A stretch of 64,000 nucleotides of DNA from Paenibacillus sp. SC116 (GCF_024733555.1 NZ_JANIOF010000002.1:372001-436000); one strand, 5' to 3'; positions 8,501 to 17,556 are shown, counted from the stretch's first letter. Notes: generated from the sequence alone by a model not told the origin. Program-made: numbers and translations.

Positions 8501-8538
8501 AAAAAAGTGTGCGGATTCGAAGGGATTCCGCACACTTT
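8501..8538 (-). terminator. Bidirectional terminator after the peptidase gene
   Basis: AAAGTGTGCGGA and TCCGCACACTTT form a 12-bp perfect stem with a T run on the minus strand, 8 bp past the peptidase stop. Confidence 0.92.
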
Positions 8539-8545
8539 ATTGCTG

Positions 8546-9637
8546 TTATACGCCGATAACGGTCAATTCTTTAGGGAAGGAAGTCAATACACGTACGCCA
8601 TCTTTCGTAACGACGACATCATCTTCAATCCGCACGCCGCCAACGCCTGGTACATATACGCCCGGCTCGATCGTGAATGCCATGCCTGGTTGAAGCGTAT
8701 CTTCATTTTGCTCATGAATAGAAGGATATTCATGCACATCAATACCGAGGCCGTGGCCTAGGCGATGCGTGAAATATTGGCCGTAGCCGTTCTCTGTAAT
8801 GAGATCACGTGCTGTACGGTCTAGGGAACCGAATGTAACCCCTGGTTTCACTGCTGCAATTGCAGCTTCATTTGCTGCCAACACGGTATTATAGATAGCT
8901 TTCAATTCATCGCTTACTTCACCGACTGCGAACGTACGCGTAATATCGGAAGCATAGCCGTCCAAATAAACGCCAAGGTCGAACAAGAGCAGGTCGCCTT
9001 CTTGAATACGGCGTGTACCTGGAATGCCGTGCGGCAATGCAGAATTATCACCTGTAAGTACCATCGTAGAGAATGACGGACCTTCCGCGCCTTGCTTCTT
9101 CATTTCATATTCCAGTTCTGCTACAACTTCTGCTTCTGTCATGCCGACACGAACGCGTTCTACAACGTTGCCAAGCACCGTTTCGATGCAATCAACAGCA
9201 GCCTGCATGCGTTCAATCTCTGCGTCTGTTTTTACAACTCGCAATGCTTGCAGCTCTTGACCAATGTCTTCAACCTTCGCAGCTTGCACGACAGCTTGCA
9301 GTGCTTCATAGCGCTGTACTGTCATATGCGCCTTCTCAATTCCAAATGAGTGAAGGGATGCAGGCAATTGTTCACGTAGAATTAGATAAGGGTTGTCCGT
9401 GTCTTTATGTGTCACGATGCGCGTAATGGAAGAATCAGCAGCAGCTTTGTCTCCATCTAGAGCAGGGACGATCAACACGGGTTCTTGTCCTTGTGCAAGT
9501 ACGATGCCGAGAAAGCGTTCATGCGGGTCGCAAGCAAAGCCTGTAAAATAGTAAACATGCTTAGGATCCGTAATAAGCATAGCATCCCATTGGTGACGCT
9601 CCATTGCTTTATAGAGTTGTTGTACGAGGTTGTTCAT
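8546..9637 (-). CDS. Xaa-Pro aminopeptidase/dipeptidase (M24B)
   Basis: 363-residue metallopeptidase that cleaves peptides before or after proline. The N-terminal creatinase-like domain covers about residues 1-130. The C-terminal pita-bread domain has all five metal ligands of the M24 family: Asp220 (LLFDLG), Asp231 (ASDITRTF), His295 ([10 protein letters not shown]), Glu324 (FTIEPGVY) and Glu338 (VRIEDD). His203 in LPHG fits the substrate-binding histidine. Length matches PepQ/YpdF proteins (about 350-365). Cytoplasmic; no signal peptide. Ribosome binding site GGAAGGATG precedes ATG 9637. It is transcribed alone, facing away from the TorD-type gene. Confidence 0.93.
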   Translation of the reverse strand: MNNLVQQLYKAMERHQWDAMLITDPKHVYYFTGFACDPHERFLGIVLAQGQEPVLIVPALDGDKAAADSSITRIVTHKDTDNPYLILREQLPASLHSFGIEKAHMTVQRYEALQAVVQAAKVEDIGQELQALRVVKTDAEIERMQAAVDCIETVLGNVVERVRVGMTEAEVVAELEYEMKKQGAEGPSFSTMVLTGDNSALPHGIPGTRRIQEGDLLLFDLGVYLDGYASDITRTFAVGEVSDELKAIYNTVLAANEAAIAAVKPGVTFGSLDRTARDLITENGYGQYFTHRLGHGLGIDVHEYPSIHEQNEDTLQPGMAFTIEPGVYVPGVGGVRIEDDVVVTKDGVRVLTSFPKELTVIGV

Positions 9638-10350
9638 GGTGTAGTCATCCTTCCGTTCTAAATTCGATCATATATCGACCATATCATGTTTAACTGATAA
9701 ATGCGAATTTCATCTAGAAAGCAAGGGGATTTGCTTATGTAAAAGGAAATTGACATGGGTTTAAGGAGTGGTTGACTTTTAGGCAAGATCTGTTGCATTC
9801 ATGCAACGGTTGCCACAGAGGTTATTCAGTTCAAATTTCCTTCGTTTAAAATGTAAAGGGTGCCAGTGAGCTTATTTTTCAGAGGGAGCGGTATCATTCA
9901 GCAGCCTTGCTGCAATAAGCGCTCCTATGACCGTTACAATATGAAATCGAATGATTTTGTAGAAATAACGTCAATGACGACCGTTAGAGACCCTATGCTA
10001 TTGTCCACGTTTATGTCGTAAGTACAGTAAGTATATTTCCAAATGTTACACGTTCCTCGTGGAACAATTTTCGACTATATTCGACTTCGGGAGAAAGTTT
10101 GAAAAATACACAGAGATGAATCCTTATTGGAGATAGATATTATATTAACTAACAAAATGGAAATTTTGTGGCATCATTTCCCGACTAGTGCCGAACTGAG
10201 AACAGTTCGTTCTTGCCTTGAGATGAGGTTCACATAATGTTCGAAAACTAGCTCTTTTTTTTGATTTTTGCCACACTATTTCATCTTTATCTATGGGAAA
10301 ATGGAAATGTAAGGATAGCAAAAAGGATGATTTTATGGAGGGGACCGACG
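9638..10350. other. Long intergenic region before the TorD-type gene
   Basis: Holds a perfect inverted repeat GTTGCAT-TC-ATGCAAC at 9792-9807, which could be an operator or short hairpin. It also holds a minus-strand open stretch at 9872-9970 whose translation ends IVTVIGALIAARLLND plus a short tail. That reads like the C-terminal membrane helix of a lost protein but has no start codon. No clear promoter with both hexamers was found for the downstream gene. Confidence 0.4.
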
Positions 10351-11031
10351 ATGTCGACAGTGGCAGTACAGCCAGTCCATTGGAATGAACAAACCGTAGA
10401 ACAGTTAGAGATACGAAAGGCCGGTTATCAACTGTTGGTTGATTTTCTTGGAGAAGCACCAACACTTGAAGTGATAATGTCTTGGCGCAATCATCCAGAA
10501 CTGATTAGATTGTCACAGATCTCAGAAGGAGCACGTATCGTTCATGAGACATTGTGCAAGATGACAGCAGAGGATATGTATCATTTGTTCGCTCGCTTGC
10601 GTGATGAATATGCACGTTTGTTCAACCGTGGAGGCGAGCTACCTGTATCTCCATGTGAGACGATGTATCGTGCGAACGAGCAGATGCTGCCGAAGTCTTA
10701 CGCACAAGAGGTCTGCAAGGAATATGAACAGTTCAGCCTTCACTTCAAGAAGCTGAGAGGCGAGACGGATGACCATATTGCGATTGAACTGGAATTTATG
10801 ATTACGTTAATTGAGAAAATGCTGAATACGGTGATGACCGAAGAAAGATTCAGCCGCTATATGAATGGGCAGCGTCGTTTTGTGAAGGAGCATTTGCAAT
10901 GTTGGGCAGCAAGCTTCGCTGATGATTTGAAGCAGTACACGACACATCCATTGTACGGTGCGATCGGTACGATGTTGCAAGAATTTGTAGCACGTGAAGC
11001 GCATTGGGCAGTAGATGGGGATGCAGCATAG
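10351..11031 (+). CDS. TorD/DmsD/NarJ-family molybdoenzyme chaperone
   Basis: 226-residue, all-helical cytoplasmic protein resembling the TorD-like chaperones that escort molybdopterin oxidoreductases and shield their twin-arginine signals until cofactor is inserted. Supporting blocks are YHLFARLRDEYARLFNRGGELPVSPCETMYRANEQMLP (family pattern: LR.EY..LF...G..PV.PYES.Y) and the C-terminal region around HLQCWAASFADDL (family pattern: H..W...F...L). The chosen ATG follows TGGAGGGG; an upstream in-frame ATG at 10261 lies ahead of this ribosome binding site. No molybdoenzyme or Fe-S partner is adjacent, so it is an orphan here. The assignment rests on pattern resemblance. Confidence 0.72.
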   Translation: MSTVAVQPVHWNEQTVEQLEIRKAGYQLLVDFLGEAPTLEVIMSWRNHPELIRLSQISEGARIVHETLCKMTAEDMYHLFARLRDEYARLFNRGGELPVSPCETMYRANEQMLPKSYAQEVCKEYEQFSLHFKKLRGETDDHIAIELEFMITLIEKMLNTVMTEERFSRYMNGQRRFVKEHLQCWAASFADDLKQYTTHPLYGAIGTMLQEFVAREAHWAVDGDAA

Positions 11032-11226
11032 AACATTGGCTGTTAACAACCTTTTCAACTACAAAGGTGAGCTTGATTTCGTATATTAGCTAGACATACG
11101 ATACACTTATAGGTGTGTGGGTCCAGTATTACTAAGGAAATTTGACGTAGGACATAGTGAGTATATACGTTTATATAATAAAAGAGCTGCCCACAGTCAT
11201 GTACATATGACCGAGACAGCCCGTGA

Positions 11227-11251
11227 GACCTGCCATTGAGGCAGGTCTTTT
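11227..11251 (+). terminator. Terminator after the TorD-type gene
   Basis: GACCTGCC-ATTGA-GGCAGGTC followed by TTTTGC, about 195 bp past the stop codon. A second weaker hairpin using GGCTGTC-like arms lies just upstream. Confidence 0.75.
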
Positions 11252-11315
11252 GCTTATATAAATGGTAGTAGTGCTTCGAATTTATGCAGTACGAATACCT
11301 ACTATATTGCATCGT

Positions 11316-11630
11316 CTACGCTAACAGCTTTAGACCAACAACAGATGCGACAATGACCGCGATACACAAGACGCGCTTCCAATCTTTCTGTTCCTTGAAC
11401 AGTGTCATTCCTAATACGGCACTACCAGCTGTACCGATACCTGTCCAGATTGCATAAGCAGTACCCATGGAGATGGACTCCATTGCATATGAAAGCATCG
11501 AGAAGCTTATTCCGAAGGCTGCGGCCAGCATCAGGTAAGACTGCCAGTTGCGATGCGTTGTAACACGCTTTATCGCGAATACGCCTGCCACTTCAAACAA
11601 ACCTGCTGTGATCAAAATCAACCATGCCAT
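11316..11630 (-). CDS. Paired small multidrug resistance protein, YkkD-like
   Basis: 104-residue SMR transporter with four membrane helices, the second half of a hetero-oligomeric pair. The N-terminus MAWLILITAGLFEVAGV carries the essential membrane glutamate (Glu13) of the family. SMGTAYAIWTGIGTAGS is the conserved helix 3 block. Its ATG overlaps the stop of the partner gene by one base (TAATG), so the two are translationally coupled. Such pairs export cationic drugs or guanidinium-type compounds; the substrate is not decidable. No obvious terminator follows on the minus strand. Confidence 0.9.
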   Translation of the reverse strand: MAWLILITAGLFEVAGVFAIKRVTTHRNWQSYLMLAAAFGISFSMLSYAMESISMGTAYAIWTGIGTAGSAVLGMTLFKEQKDWKRVLCIAVIVASVVGLKLLA

Positions 11631-11977
11631 TATGCTGCACCTTCTTTCGCTTCTTCATTTTCGTCTTTCGTCACCAGCTTAAGGCCAATAACGGCACTTG
11701 CCAATGTTGCAATGAAGAATAGTTTAACTGGGTTGGCAGGTTCACCGAATACAAGAATCTCCATTAATACGGTACCAGCTGTACCGATACCTGCAAACAC
11801 AGCATACACCGTGCCCAGCGGAAGCTTAGAAGCTGCCTCAATTAACACCTTAAAGCTGAGTCCAATGGCACCAATGGTCAGTGCCCAATGCCACCATTCC
11901 GTCGAATATTTTAGTCCGGATACCCAGAAAATTTCTAGAAATCCGGCTAAGAGTACCAATCCCCAATGCTTGTTCAT
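11630..11977 (-). CDS. Paired small multidrug resistance protein, YkkC-like
   Basis: 115-residue SMR transporter, four helices, partner of the YkkD-like protein. The membrane glutamate is Glu15 in LLAGFLEIFWVSGLKYS; the helix 3 block is LPLGTVYAVFAGIGTAGT. The C-terminal LKLVTKDENEE tail is as in B. subtilis YkkC. Ribosome binding site AAGGGGAG precedes ATG. Located 106 bp downstream of the TetR gene on the same strand, so the regulator probably controls the pump. The ykkC-type guanidine riboswitch often linked to such genes was not seen. Confidence 0.9.
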   Translation of the reverse strand: MNKHWGLVLLAGFLEIFWVSGLKYSTEWWHWALTIGAIGLSFKVLIEAASKLPLGTVYAVFAGIGTAGTVLMEILVFGEPANPVKLFFIATLASAVIGLKLVTKDENEEAKEGAA

Positions 11978-12083
11978 GATGATTCTCCCCTTTACTCCTT
12001 ATCAATTTGTATAAATGTTATTAGCTCTACAGAATAAATTCCTGTTGAACGCAATCCATAAATGGACGCTAATGTTAGCGCTG

Positions 12084-12659
12084 CTATTTGCTCAATCCTC
12101 GCCAGAACATCAACCACGCTGCTTCCAGCCTTCGTGATGCCCGTTCAGGACCACCGTACAGCAGTTCCACGAAAAATCCATCGAGCAAGCATAGGAACGC
12201 CCTAGCAGCTTGCTCTGCGTCCACATCACCAATCTCACCCGTTTGTACTGCAGCGGTAATACGTGAATCTACATATTTCTCCAAGGTGTCCAAATACGTA
12301 TACAGCCGTTCCATTACTTCTTGTTCCATCCCCGAAGGCGGGAAAAAGGAAGTACGTAACATGAATTTCATGTCTGGATGCGTATCATACCGTTCCTGAT
12401 AAGTGCTTAGCATTAACGGCAGCATCTGCTGCAGCGGCAGCTCACGTTTCTCTTCGGCCAGCTTTGTAATGTAGTTAAGCTCTGATTGAAATACATTTTG
12501 CACGACCCGCAAAAAGAGGTCATCTTTACTTTTAAAATGTGCATATATCGAAGGCTTCTTAATGCCGACCTCTTCAGCAATCATGGCGAGCGAAGTTTCT
12601 GCATAGCCATGCTCCGCAAAGTGGGTAAGTGCAACTTGTTGGATTCGGTTAGCTGTCAT
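12084..12659 (-). CDS. TetR/AcrR-family transcriptional regulator
   Basis: 191-residue repressor. The N-terminal helix-turn-helix domain covers residues 1-47: IQQVALTHFAEHGYAETSLAMIAEEVG followed by KPSIYAHFKSKDDLF, the canonical TetR recognition region. The C-terminal ligand and dimer domain is hydrophobic and variable. ATG 12659 is chosen because AAGGAGG lies 9 bp upstream; an ATG eight codons earlier lies before that site. The ribosome binding site is embedded in an 18-bp perfect palindrome. It heads the operon with the YkkC/YkkD-like pump, and an operator-like palindrome lies 135 bp upstream. Confidence 0.92.
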   Translation of the reverse strand: MTANRIQQVALTHFAEHGYAETSLAMIAEEVGIKKPSIYAHFKSKDDLFLRVVQNVFQSELNYITKLAEEKRELPLQQMLPLMLSTYQERYDTHPDMKFMLRTSFFPPSGMEQEVMERLYTYLDTLEKYVDSRITAAVQTGEIGDVDAEQAARAFLCLLDGFFVELLYGGPERASRRLEAAWLMFWRGLSK

Positions 12660-12677
12660 ATAAGGAGGCCTCCTTAT
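12660..12677 (-). promoter_or_regulatory. Perfect 18-bp palindrome overlapping the TetR ribosome binding site
   Basis: ATAAGGAGGCCTCCTTAT abuts the start codon and contains the AAGGAGG. With no loop it is better suited to protein binding than to a hairpin. It may serve autoregulation. Confidence 0.5.
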
Positions 12678-12793
12678 TATCATTATTTTGTTCCAATGAT
12701 GCTGTTCCTACTGGATAAACAAGCTAGAGAATTCTGTATGCATCTGGCTGTTCACTTACCTTAATTAAAAACGATGTTGTGGAAGTTATTTTT

Positions 12794-12816
12794 AACTACC
12801 TAACGGTCGTTAGTTA
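12794..12816. promoter_or_regulatory. TetR-type operator
   Basis: AACTAC-CTAACG-GT-CGTTAG-TTA: arms CTAACG (12800-12805) and CGTTAG (12808-12813) pair perfectly, with partial symmetry beyond. The AACTAACG/CGTTAGTT style is common for TetR/AcrR operators and sits upstream of the regulator gene. The assignment is inferred. Confidence 0.6.
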
Positions 12817-12944
12817 ATATGCTGTTATTATTTCACAAGGGGATATGTCTGTCAATATATATTAAAAAATCTTTTTGGATTATTTTTCTTAAGCAGCGTT
12901 TGGGCGGTAGGCACAGCGTGTAATGATCGTTGTCCAAAAGTAGA

Positions 12945-12974
12945 TTGGCAAGTGAAGTGAGATAAGGGCATAAT
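12945..12974 (+). promoter_or_regulatory. Promoter of the cardiolipin synthase gene
   Basis: TTGGCA (12945) and CATAAT (12969) with an 18-bp spacer, 35 bp before the start codon. Confidence 0.5.
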
Positions 12975-13008
12975 AAACATATAGACATCGAAGTGGAGGG
13001 CACACGTA

Positions 13009-14526
13009 ATGAGAAGGGGCATGCAAATTACATTATTTCTAATAATGCTCTTAACGCTCGGCTACTACATAAATGATACATTTGGTCGAACAATTGCCAC
13101 GACGCTAAGTATTTTGACTACTTTGGCGGTATTAACGCTTGCTATTATTATTTTCATGGAGAATCGACATCCATCCAGTACGATGGCTTGGCTGTTAATT
13201 CTAGCACTTATTCCTGTGCTAGGCTTCGTATTTTACTTGTTGTTCGGGCAAAATTATCGCAAACGGCGTAAATACTCGAAGAAGGCCAAGCGTGATAAGG
13301 AAGAATATACATTTTTAAAGGCACAGTGGATCGAAAGTCAATACACAGCCAGAGAATTTACGACAGAACAGCGCAAGCTGCTGCTGCTTATGAATCGGAT
13401 TAGCAGCAGCACAGTTAGTTTCTCTACAGAGACGAAGGTGCTGACAAATGGGGAAGAGACCTTTTCCGCCTTGCTTCATGAGTTGCGAATGGCTCAGCAT
13501 CACATCCATATGGAATACTACATATACCGCGATGATGATATTGGCAGAGAGATTCAGCAAATTCTTATTGAAAAAGCAAAAGCTGGTGTACATGTTCGTT
13601 TTATGTATGACGCGGTAGGCAGTGTTTATTTGAAAAAGAGCTTCGTGCGAGAAATGTGTGAAGCAGGTGTTCAGGTGGCTGCATTCGGTCCCGTACGGTT
13701 CCATCTTGTGTCCAACAAGGTTAATTACCGCAACCACCGCAAAATTGTCGTTATCGATAGTAGCGTTGGATTTATGGGCGGATTAAATGTTGGTGATGAA
13801 TATTTGAGCCGCAACAAGACGTACGGCTTTTGGCGGGATACGCACATGATTATTCGAGGGGAAGCTGTACAAACGCTGCAAGCTATTTTCCTCAAAGATT
13901 GGCGTCATATGACGAAGGAGAAGGTTGTAGATCCGAAATACTTTGTATCTTGCAACACGTTGAACCCAGAAGCAGAGCATGGGGCTGTCCAAATCATTGC
14001 GAGTGGACCTGATCAAGAATTCCAAACGATGAAGAACTTATTCTTCTCAATGGTTACATCTGCACAGAAGTCGATTTGGATCGCTACACCATATTTTGTA
14101 CCAGATGAGGACTTGCTTACTGCACTTAAGGTTGCTGCTTTATCGGGGCTTGATATTCGATTGCTGTTTCCTGCGAAGCCGGATCGCTGGCTGCCATTTC
14201 TTGCGTCTCATTCCTATTTTCCAGGGCTTATTGAGTCTGGAGTCAAAATATATGAATATGAAAAGGGCTTCTTGCACTCTAAGCTTGTCATTGTGGATGG
14301 GGAAATTGCGACTATTGGCACGACGAATATGGATATGCGCAGCTTTTATTTGAACTTTGAGGTGAATGCGCTGCTTGTACGTACAGATAGCATAGAGCGG
14401 CTTGTGACAGACTTTGAACGCGATCTTCAATCTGCAGCTCGTATTAATGAAGAACAATTCAAAAAGAGGAAGAAGAGAACGAGGTTTTTGGAATCTTTAG
14501 CTCGTTTATTCTCTCCGTTATTATAG
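13009..14526 (+). CDS. cls: Cardiolipin synthase
   Basis: 505-residue membrane phospholipase D-type enzyme that condenses two phosphatidylglycerols to cardiolipin and glycerol. Two or three N-terminal hydrophobic segments (about 5-25, 30-50, 58-80) precede two HKD motifs: His243-x-Lys245-x4-Asp250 (NHRKIVVID) and His423-x-Lys425-x4-Asp430 (HSKLVIVD). Each is followed by the GG/TTN-type residues expected for this family. Length matches ClsA/YwnE proteins. Ribosome binding site GTGGAGGG precedes ATG 13009. It is transcribed alone with its own promoter and terminator. Which paralogue it is cannot be decided. Confidence 0.95.
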   Translation: MRRGMQITLFLIMLLTLGYYINDTFGRTIATTLSILTTLAVLTLAIIIFMENRHPSSTMAWLLILALIPVLGFVFYLLFGQNYRKRRKYSKKAKRDKEEYTFLKAQWIESQYTAREFTTEQRKLLLLMNRISSSTVSFSTETKVLTNGEETFSALLHELRMAQHHIHMEYYIYRDDDIGREIQQILIEKAKAGVHVRFMYDAVGSVYLKKSFVREMCEAGVQVAAFGPVRFHLVSNKVNYRNHRKIVVIDSSVGFMGGLNVGDEYLSRNKTYGFWRDTHMIIRGEAVQTLQAIFLKDWRHMTKEKVVDPKYFVSCNTLNPEAEHGAVQIIASGPDQEFQTMKNLFFSMVTSAQKSIWIATPYFVPDEDLLTALKVAALSGLDIRLLFPAKPDRWLPFLASHSYFPGLIESGVKIYEYEKGFLHSKLVIVDGEIATIGTTNMDMRSFYLNFEVNALLVRTDSIERLVTDFERDLQSAARINEEQFKKRKKRTRFLESLARLFSPLL

Positions 14527-14542
14527 TAGAAACTTTCGATTC

Positions 14543-14598
14543 AAAAAGGGTTATTGGCATGCTTTTAGTAAGCGGAGTATGCCAAGCCCCTTTTTTTT
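14543..14598 (+). terminator. Terminator after cls
   Basis: AAAAAGGG-TTGGCATGC pairs with GTATGCCAA-CCCCTTTTT across a 14-nt loop, ending in eight T. Confidence 0.85.
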
Positions 14599-14683
14599 GT
14601 TATCGATATCCGAAAAAATTCAACCTATATTGTGCCATGGAAACGATTGACTATCTAATGGGCATATGTCATCATAGAGGAAA

Positions 14684-14702
14684 GATGAGAACGATTATCA
14701 TT
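14684..14702 (+). promoter_or_regulatory. Fur box before the siderophore-type ATPase gene
   Basis: TGAGAAC-G-ATTATCA (14686-14700) is a 7-1-7 Fur site with most consensus positions (TGATAATnATTATCA). It lies about 80 bp upstream of the ATPase gene. Confidence 0.8.
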
Positions 14703-14780
14703 ATTTTTAATGCTTGCAGTTTATCAATATAGGTATGGGGTTGGAATTCGAGCTGGGCCCATACGTTGAGGAGGGCCGTT

Positions 14781-15656
14781 ATGGCAGGATTACAGACTGA
14801 ATCGATAACGTTAGCCTATGATGACACGGTCATCGTAGATCAGTTGTCTTTAAATATCCCACAGGGGAAGATTACAGTACTAATCGGCAGCAATGGATGC
14901 GGCAAGTCAACGCTGCTGCGCTCGCTTGCTCGTTTACTCAAGCCAAACGAAGGCTCTGTCCTCTTGAATGGACATGATATTCATACTTCTTCGACGAAGG
15001 AAGTTGCACGCAAGCTCGCTATTTTGCCTCAAGGACCTGTTGCTCCGGAAGGATTGACAGTACAACAGCTGGTGAAGCAGGGCAGATATCCTTATCAGAG
15101 CTGGCTTAAGCAGTGGTCGGAAGAAGATGAGCGCTGTGTCAATCACGCTTTGAAAGTAACAGGGATGGAAGAACTGAAGCATCGTCCAGTTGATGCGCTA
15201 TCAGGCGGCCAACGTCAGCGTGCATGGATTGCGCTAACATTGGCTCAAAATACGGATATTATCCTGTTGGATGAACCTACGACTTATTTGGATCTTAGCC
15301 ATCAAATTGAGATCCTCGATTTGCTATATGATTTGAACCGTGAAGAAGGCCGTACGGTTGTCATGGTACTGCACGACTTGAACTTGGCTTGCCGCTACGC
15401 GGATTATATCGTTGCCGTGCAAAATAAAGGCATTTACGCAGAAGGCGCTCCAGAAGAAATATTGTCCCCAAAACTTGTGAAGGATGTATTTCAGATGGAT
15501 TGCATGATCTGCTGCGATCCGATCTTTGGCACACCGATGTGCGTGCCTCACGGAAAAGGACGTAATTGCATCAAAGATGCATTCACTTTCAAGCAAAATG
15601 CTGATCTGCTGCGTACTGTAGCTACTGATTATTCCGCTTTGGCAGCAGCGAAATAG
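14781..15656 (+). CDS. Iron-siderophore ABC transporter ATPase (FecE/YusV type)
   Basis: 291-residue ATPase of the FecE/FhuC family powering uptake of ferric siderophores. Walker [10 protein letters not shown] is at residues 36-44, LSGGQRQR starts at 140, Walker B IILLDEP lies at about 160-166 and the H-loop is [11 protein letters not shown]. The C-terminal part has clustered cysteines ([15 protein letters not shown]), as in YusV-like proteins that serve several separate permease/binding-protein sets. ATG 14781 follows GAGGAGGGCC; a TTG five codons upstream lies before that site. A Fur box precedes it and a terminator follows, so it is a single-gene iron-regulated unit without permease or binding protein in the window. 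Confidence 0.9.
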   Translation: MAGLQTESITLAYDDTVIVDQLSLNIPQGKITVLIGSNGCGKSTLLRSLARLLKPNEGSVLLNGHDIHTSSTKEVARKLAILPQGPVAPEGLTVQQLVKQGRYPYQSWLKQWSEEDERCVNHALKVTGMEELKHRPVDALSGGQRQRAWIALTLAQNTDIILLDEPTTYLDLSHQIEILDLLYDLNREEGRTVVMVLHDLNLACRYADYIVAVQNKGIYAEGAPEEILSPKLVKDVFQMDCMICCDPIFGTPMCVPHGKGRNCIKDAFTFKQNADLLRTVATDYSALAAAK

Positions 15657-15687
15657 TTGCAGCAATGTTTTAAAAATGATCATACAT

Positions 15688-15733
15688 AGCCCACCTTTTC
15701 ACACATTTACAGTTGAGAAGGGTGGGCTTTTTT
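15688..15733 (+). terminator. Terminator after the siderophore ATPase gene
   Basis: GCCCACCTTTTC and GAGAAGGGTGGGC pair with few gaps around a 14-nt loop, followed by TTTTTTG. Confidence 0.88.
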
Positions 15734-15895
15734 GTGTTTTTCCAGGTATACGGTGAGGGAGGGTTAATCGCAGATCCCTTTCTTCAGCTTAGAGGGTGTG
15801 CCTTGCTGCTGAAATTTTGGCTTAGTTAGGCAGTGTTGTTCGAGTTCTATAATTATCCATGTCAACATTTTCAAATAAAAATTGAAAAATTGAAG

Positions 15896-15924
15896 TTGGA
15901 GAATGTATCGTTGTGGCGTACAAT
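15896..15924 (+). promoter_or_regulatory. Promoter of the serine dehydratase operon
   Basis: TTGGAG (15896) and TACAAT (15919) with an ideal 17-bp spacer, 74 bp before the first gene. Confidence 0.6.
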
Positions 15925-15997
15925 TAGGGTTGTTCGTGCATTTTACGCACACAGTGGATAGAGAAATCATATTGAATAGAAGACGGAGGTGCGCTTT

Positions 15998-16660
15998 ATG
16001 AAATATCGCAGCGTCTTTGATATAATCGGGCCCATTATGGTAGGTCCATCAAGTTCACATACTGCGGGAGCTGCAAAGATAGGCAGGCTTGCTCGTAGTA
16101 TTTTTGGGCGTCAGCCGCAGTCGGTGCACATCTCGTTGTACGGATCATTTGCTGAAACGTATAAAGGTCACGCAACAGATGTAGCCTTAGTCGGCGGGTT
16201 GCTGGATTATGAGCCGGATGATACGAGATTGCCAGAAGCACCGCGCTATGCAGAAGAAGCAGGAATGGCAGTTACGATTACGACCGAGGATGCGATACCT
16301 GAACATCCCAATACGGCTCGTATACGCATGCAGGATGAACGCGATAATATGGAAATCGTCGGGATCTCGATTGGCGGCGGTAAAGTTGAGATATGTGAGC
16401 TGAACGGATTTCCGCTTCAGCTGTCTGGTACGTGTCCTGCTATTTTAATCGTGAATGAGGATCGATTTGGCGTCGTAGCTGCAGTTACACAGTTGTTAAG
16501 CAGAGAGCAAGTAAATATCGGCAATATGAAAGTATCGCGCAAAGAAAAAGGCGAGCGTGCACTGATGATTATAGAAACCGATGAACGAATGAAGCAGCCG
16601 CTGTTGGATGAGATCAATGAGCTGGCGGGCGTCATTCGTGTGCTTCGAATGGAAGATTAA
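15998..16660 (+). CDS. sdaAB: L-serine dehydratase, iron-sulfur-dependent, beta subunit
   Basis: 220-residue small subunit of the 4Fe-4S L-serine dehydratase, which converts serine to pyruvate and ammonia together with the alpha subunit encoded next. The N-terminal block FDIIGPIMVGPSSSHTAGA is diagnostic. Residues from about 150 form an ACT-type domain (CPAILIVNEDRFGVVAAVTQLL), a likely serine-sensing site. ATG 15998 follows GGAGGT with 7-bp spacing; an in-frame GTG three codons earlier is inside that site. The alpha gene starts 29 bp downstream. Confidence 0.95.
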   Translation: MKYRSVFDIIGPIMVGPSSSHTAGAAKIGRLARSIFGRQPQSVHISLYGSFAETYKGHATDVALVGGLLDYEPDDTRLPEAPRYAEEAGMAVTITTEDAIPEHPNTARIRMQDERDNMEIVGISIGGGKVEICELNGFPLQLSGTCPAILIVNEDRFGVVAAVTQLLSREQVNIGNMKVSRKEKGERALMIIETDERMKQPLLDEINELAGVIRVLRMED

Positions 16661-16689
16661 TGTTGGCTAAATAGCTGAGGGGGTACACT

Positions 16690-17556
16690 ATGTTTCGCAA
16701 TGTAGCGGAGCTAATTGCATTGACGGAGGAGCATTCCTGTTCGATCGCAGAGATTATGATCGAGCTGGAGATGAAAGCCACGGATAGAACGAGGGAAGAG
16801 ATTCGTGCCCAGATGGGCCGCAATCTGGATGTGATGGAGCAAGCAGTGGAACGTGGTTTAGCTGGTGTTAAATCGCACTCTGGCTTGACGGGCGGAGACG
16901 CTGTGAAACTGAAAGCATATATGAACAGTGGCCGAGGCTTAAGTGGAGATACGCTGCTTGATGCTGTATGCAAGGCAATCGCGACAAATGAAGTCAATGC
17001 CGCAATGGGTATGATTTGTGCGACACCAACGGCTGGTTCCGCAGGGGTTGTGCCAGGTACTTTGTTTGCTTTGCGTGAGAAGCTGAACCCAAGCCGAGAT
17101 GAAATGATTGATTATTTGTTCACGTCTGGTGCATTCGGGCTTGTGGCGGCGAATAATGCATCTATTAGTGGTGCTGCTGGTGGCTGTCAGGCGGAAGTGG
17201 GCACTGCTTCAGGTATGGCGGCGGCATCGATTGTAGCTCTTGCAGGAGGTACTCCGAAGCAATCCGCACAGGCGATGGCAATTGCCCTTAAGAACTTGCT
17301 AGGGCTTGTCTGTGACCCAGTAGCAGGATTGGTTGAGGTTCCTTGTGTGAAGCGTAATGCGATGGGTGCAGCCGTGGCGATGATGGCGGCAGATATGGCG
17401 CTTGCAGGTATTGAGAGCGTTATTCCATGTGATGAGGTTATCGAAGCGATGTATCGTATCGGTCAAACGATGCCGGTCGCTTTGAAAGAAACCGCGCAAG
17501 GCGGGCTGGCTGCAACACCTACAGGTGAACGGTTGAAAAAGCAAATTATGCAGTAG
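16690..17556 (+). CDS. sdaAA: L-serine dehydratase, iron-sulfur-dependent, alpha subunit
   Basis: 288-residue catalytic subunit of Fe-S L-serine dehydratase. Cysteines expected to hold the cluster appear in MICATPTAGSAGVVPG, GAAGGCQAEVGTASG and the pair in LVCDPVAGLVEVPCVKRN. Glycine-rich segments and length fit the two-subunit Gram-positive type (about 290-300). A purine-rich ribosome binding site (GAGGGGG) precedes ATG 16690. Together with the beta subunit it links serine catabolism to pyruvate, and it draws on the same serine pool that GlyA uses. Confidence 0.95.
   Translation: MFRNVAELIALTEEHSCSIAEIMIELEMKATDRTREEIRAQMGRNLDVMEQAVERGLAGVKSHSGLTGGDAVKLKAYMNSGRGLSGDTLLDAVCKAIATNEVNAAMGMICATPTAGSAGVVPGTLFALREKLNPSRDEMIDYLFTSGAFGLVAANNASISGAAGGCQAEVGTASGMAAASIVALAGGTPKQSAQAMAIALKNLLGLVCDPVAGLVEVPCVKRNAMGAAVAMMAADMALAGIESVIPCDEVIEAMYRIGQTMPVALKETAQGGLAATPTGERLKKQIMQ

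Noticed and set aside
11978..12083. Possible ykkC guanidine riboswitch before the paired SMR genes
   Set aside because: The 106-bp gap has only a short GCTAA/TTAGC hairpin and none of the conserved ACGRG-type blocks; a TetR gene heads the operon instead.
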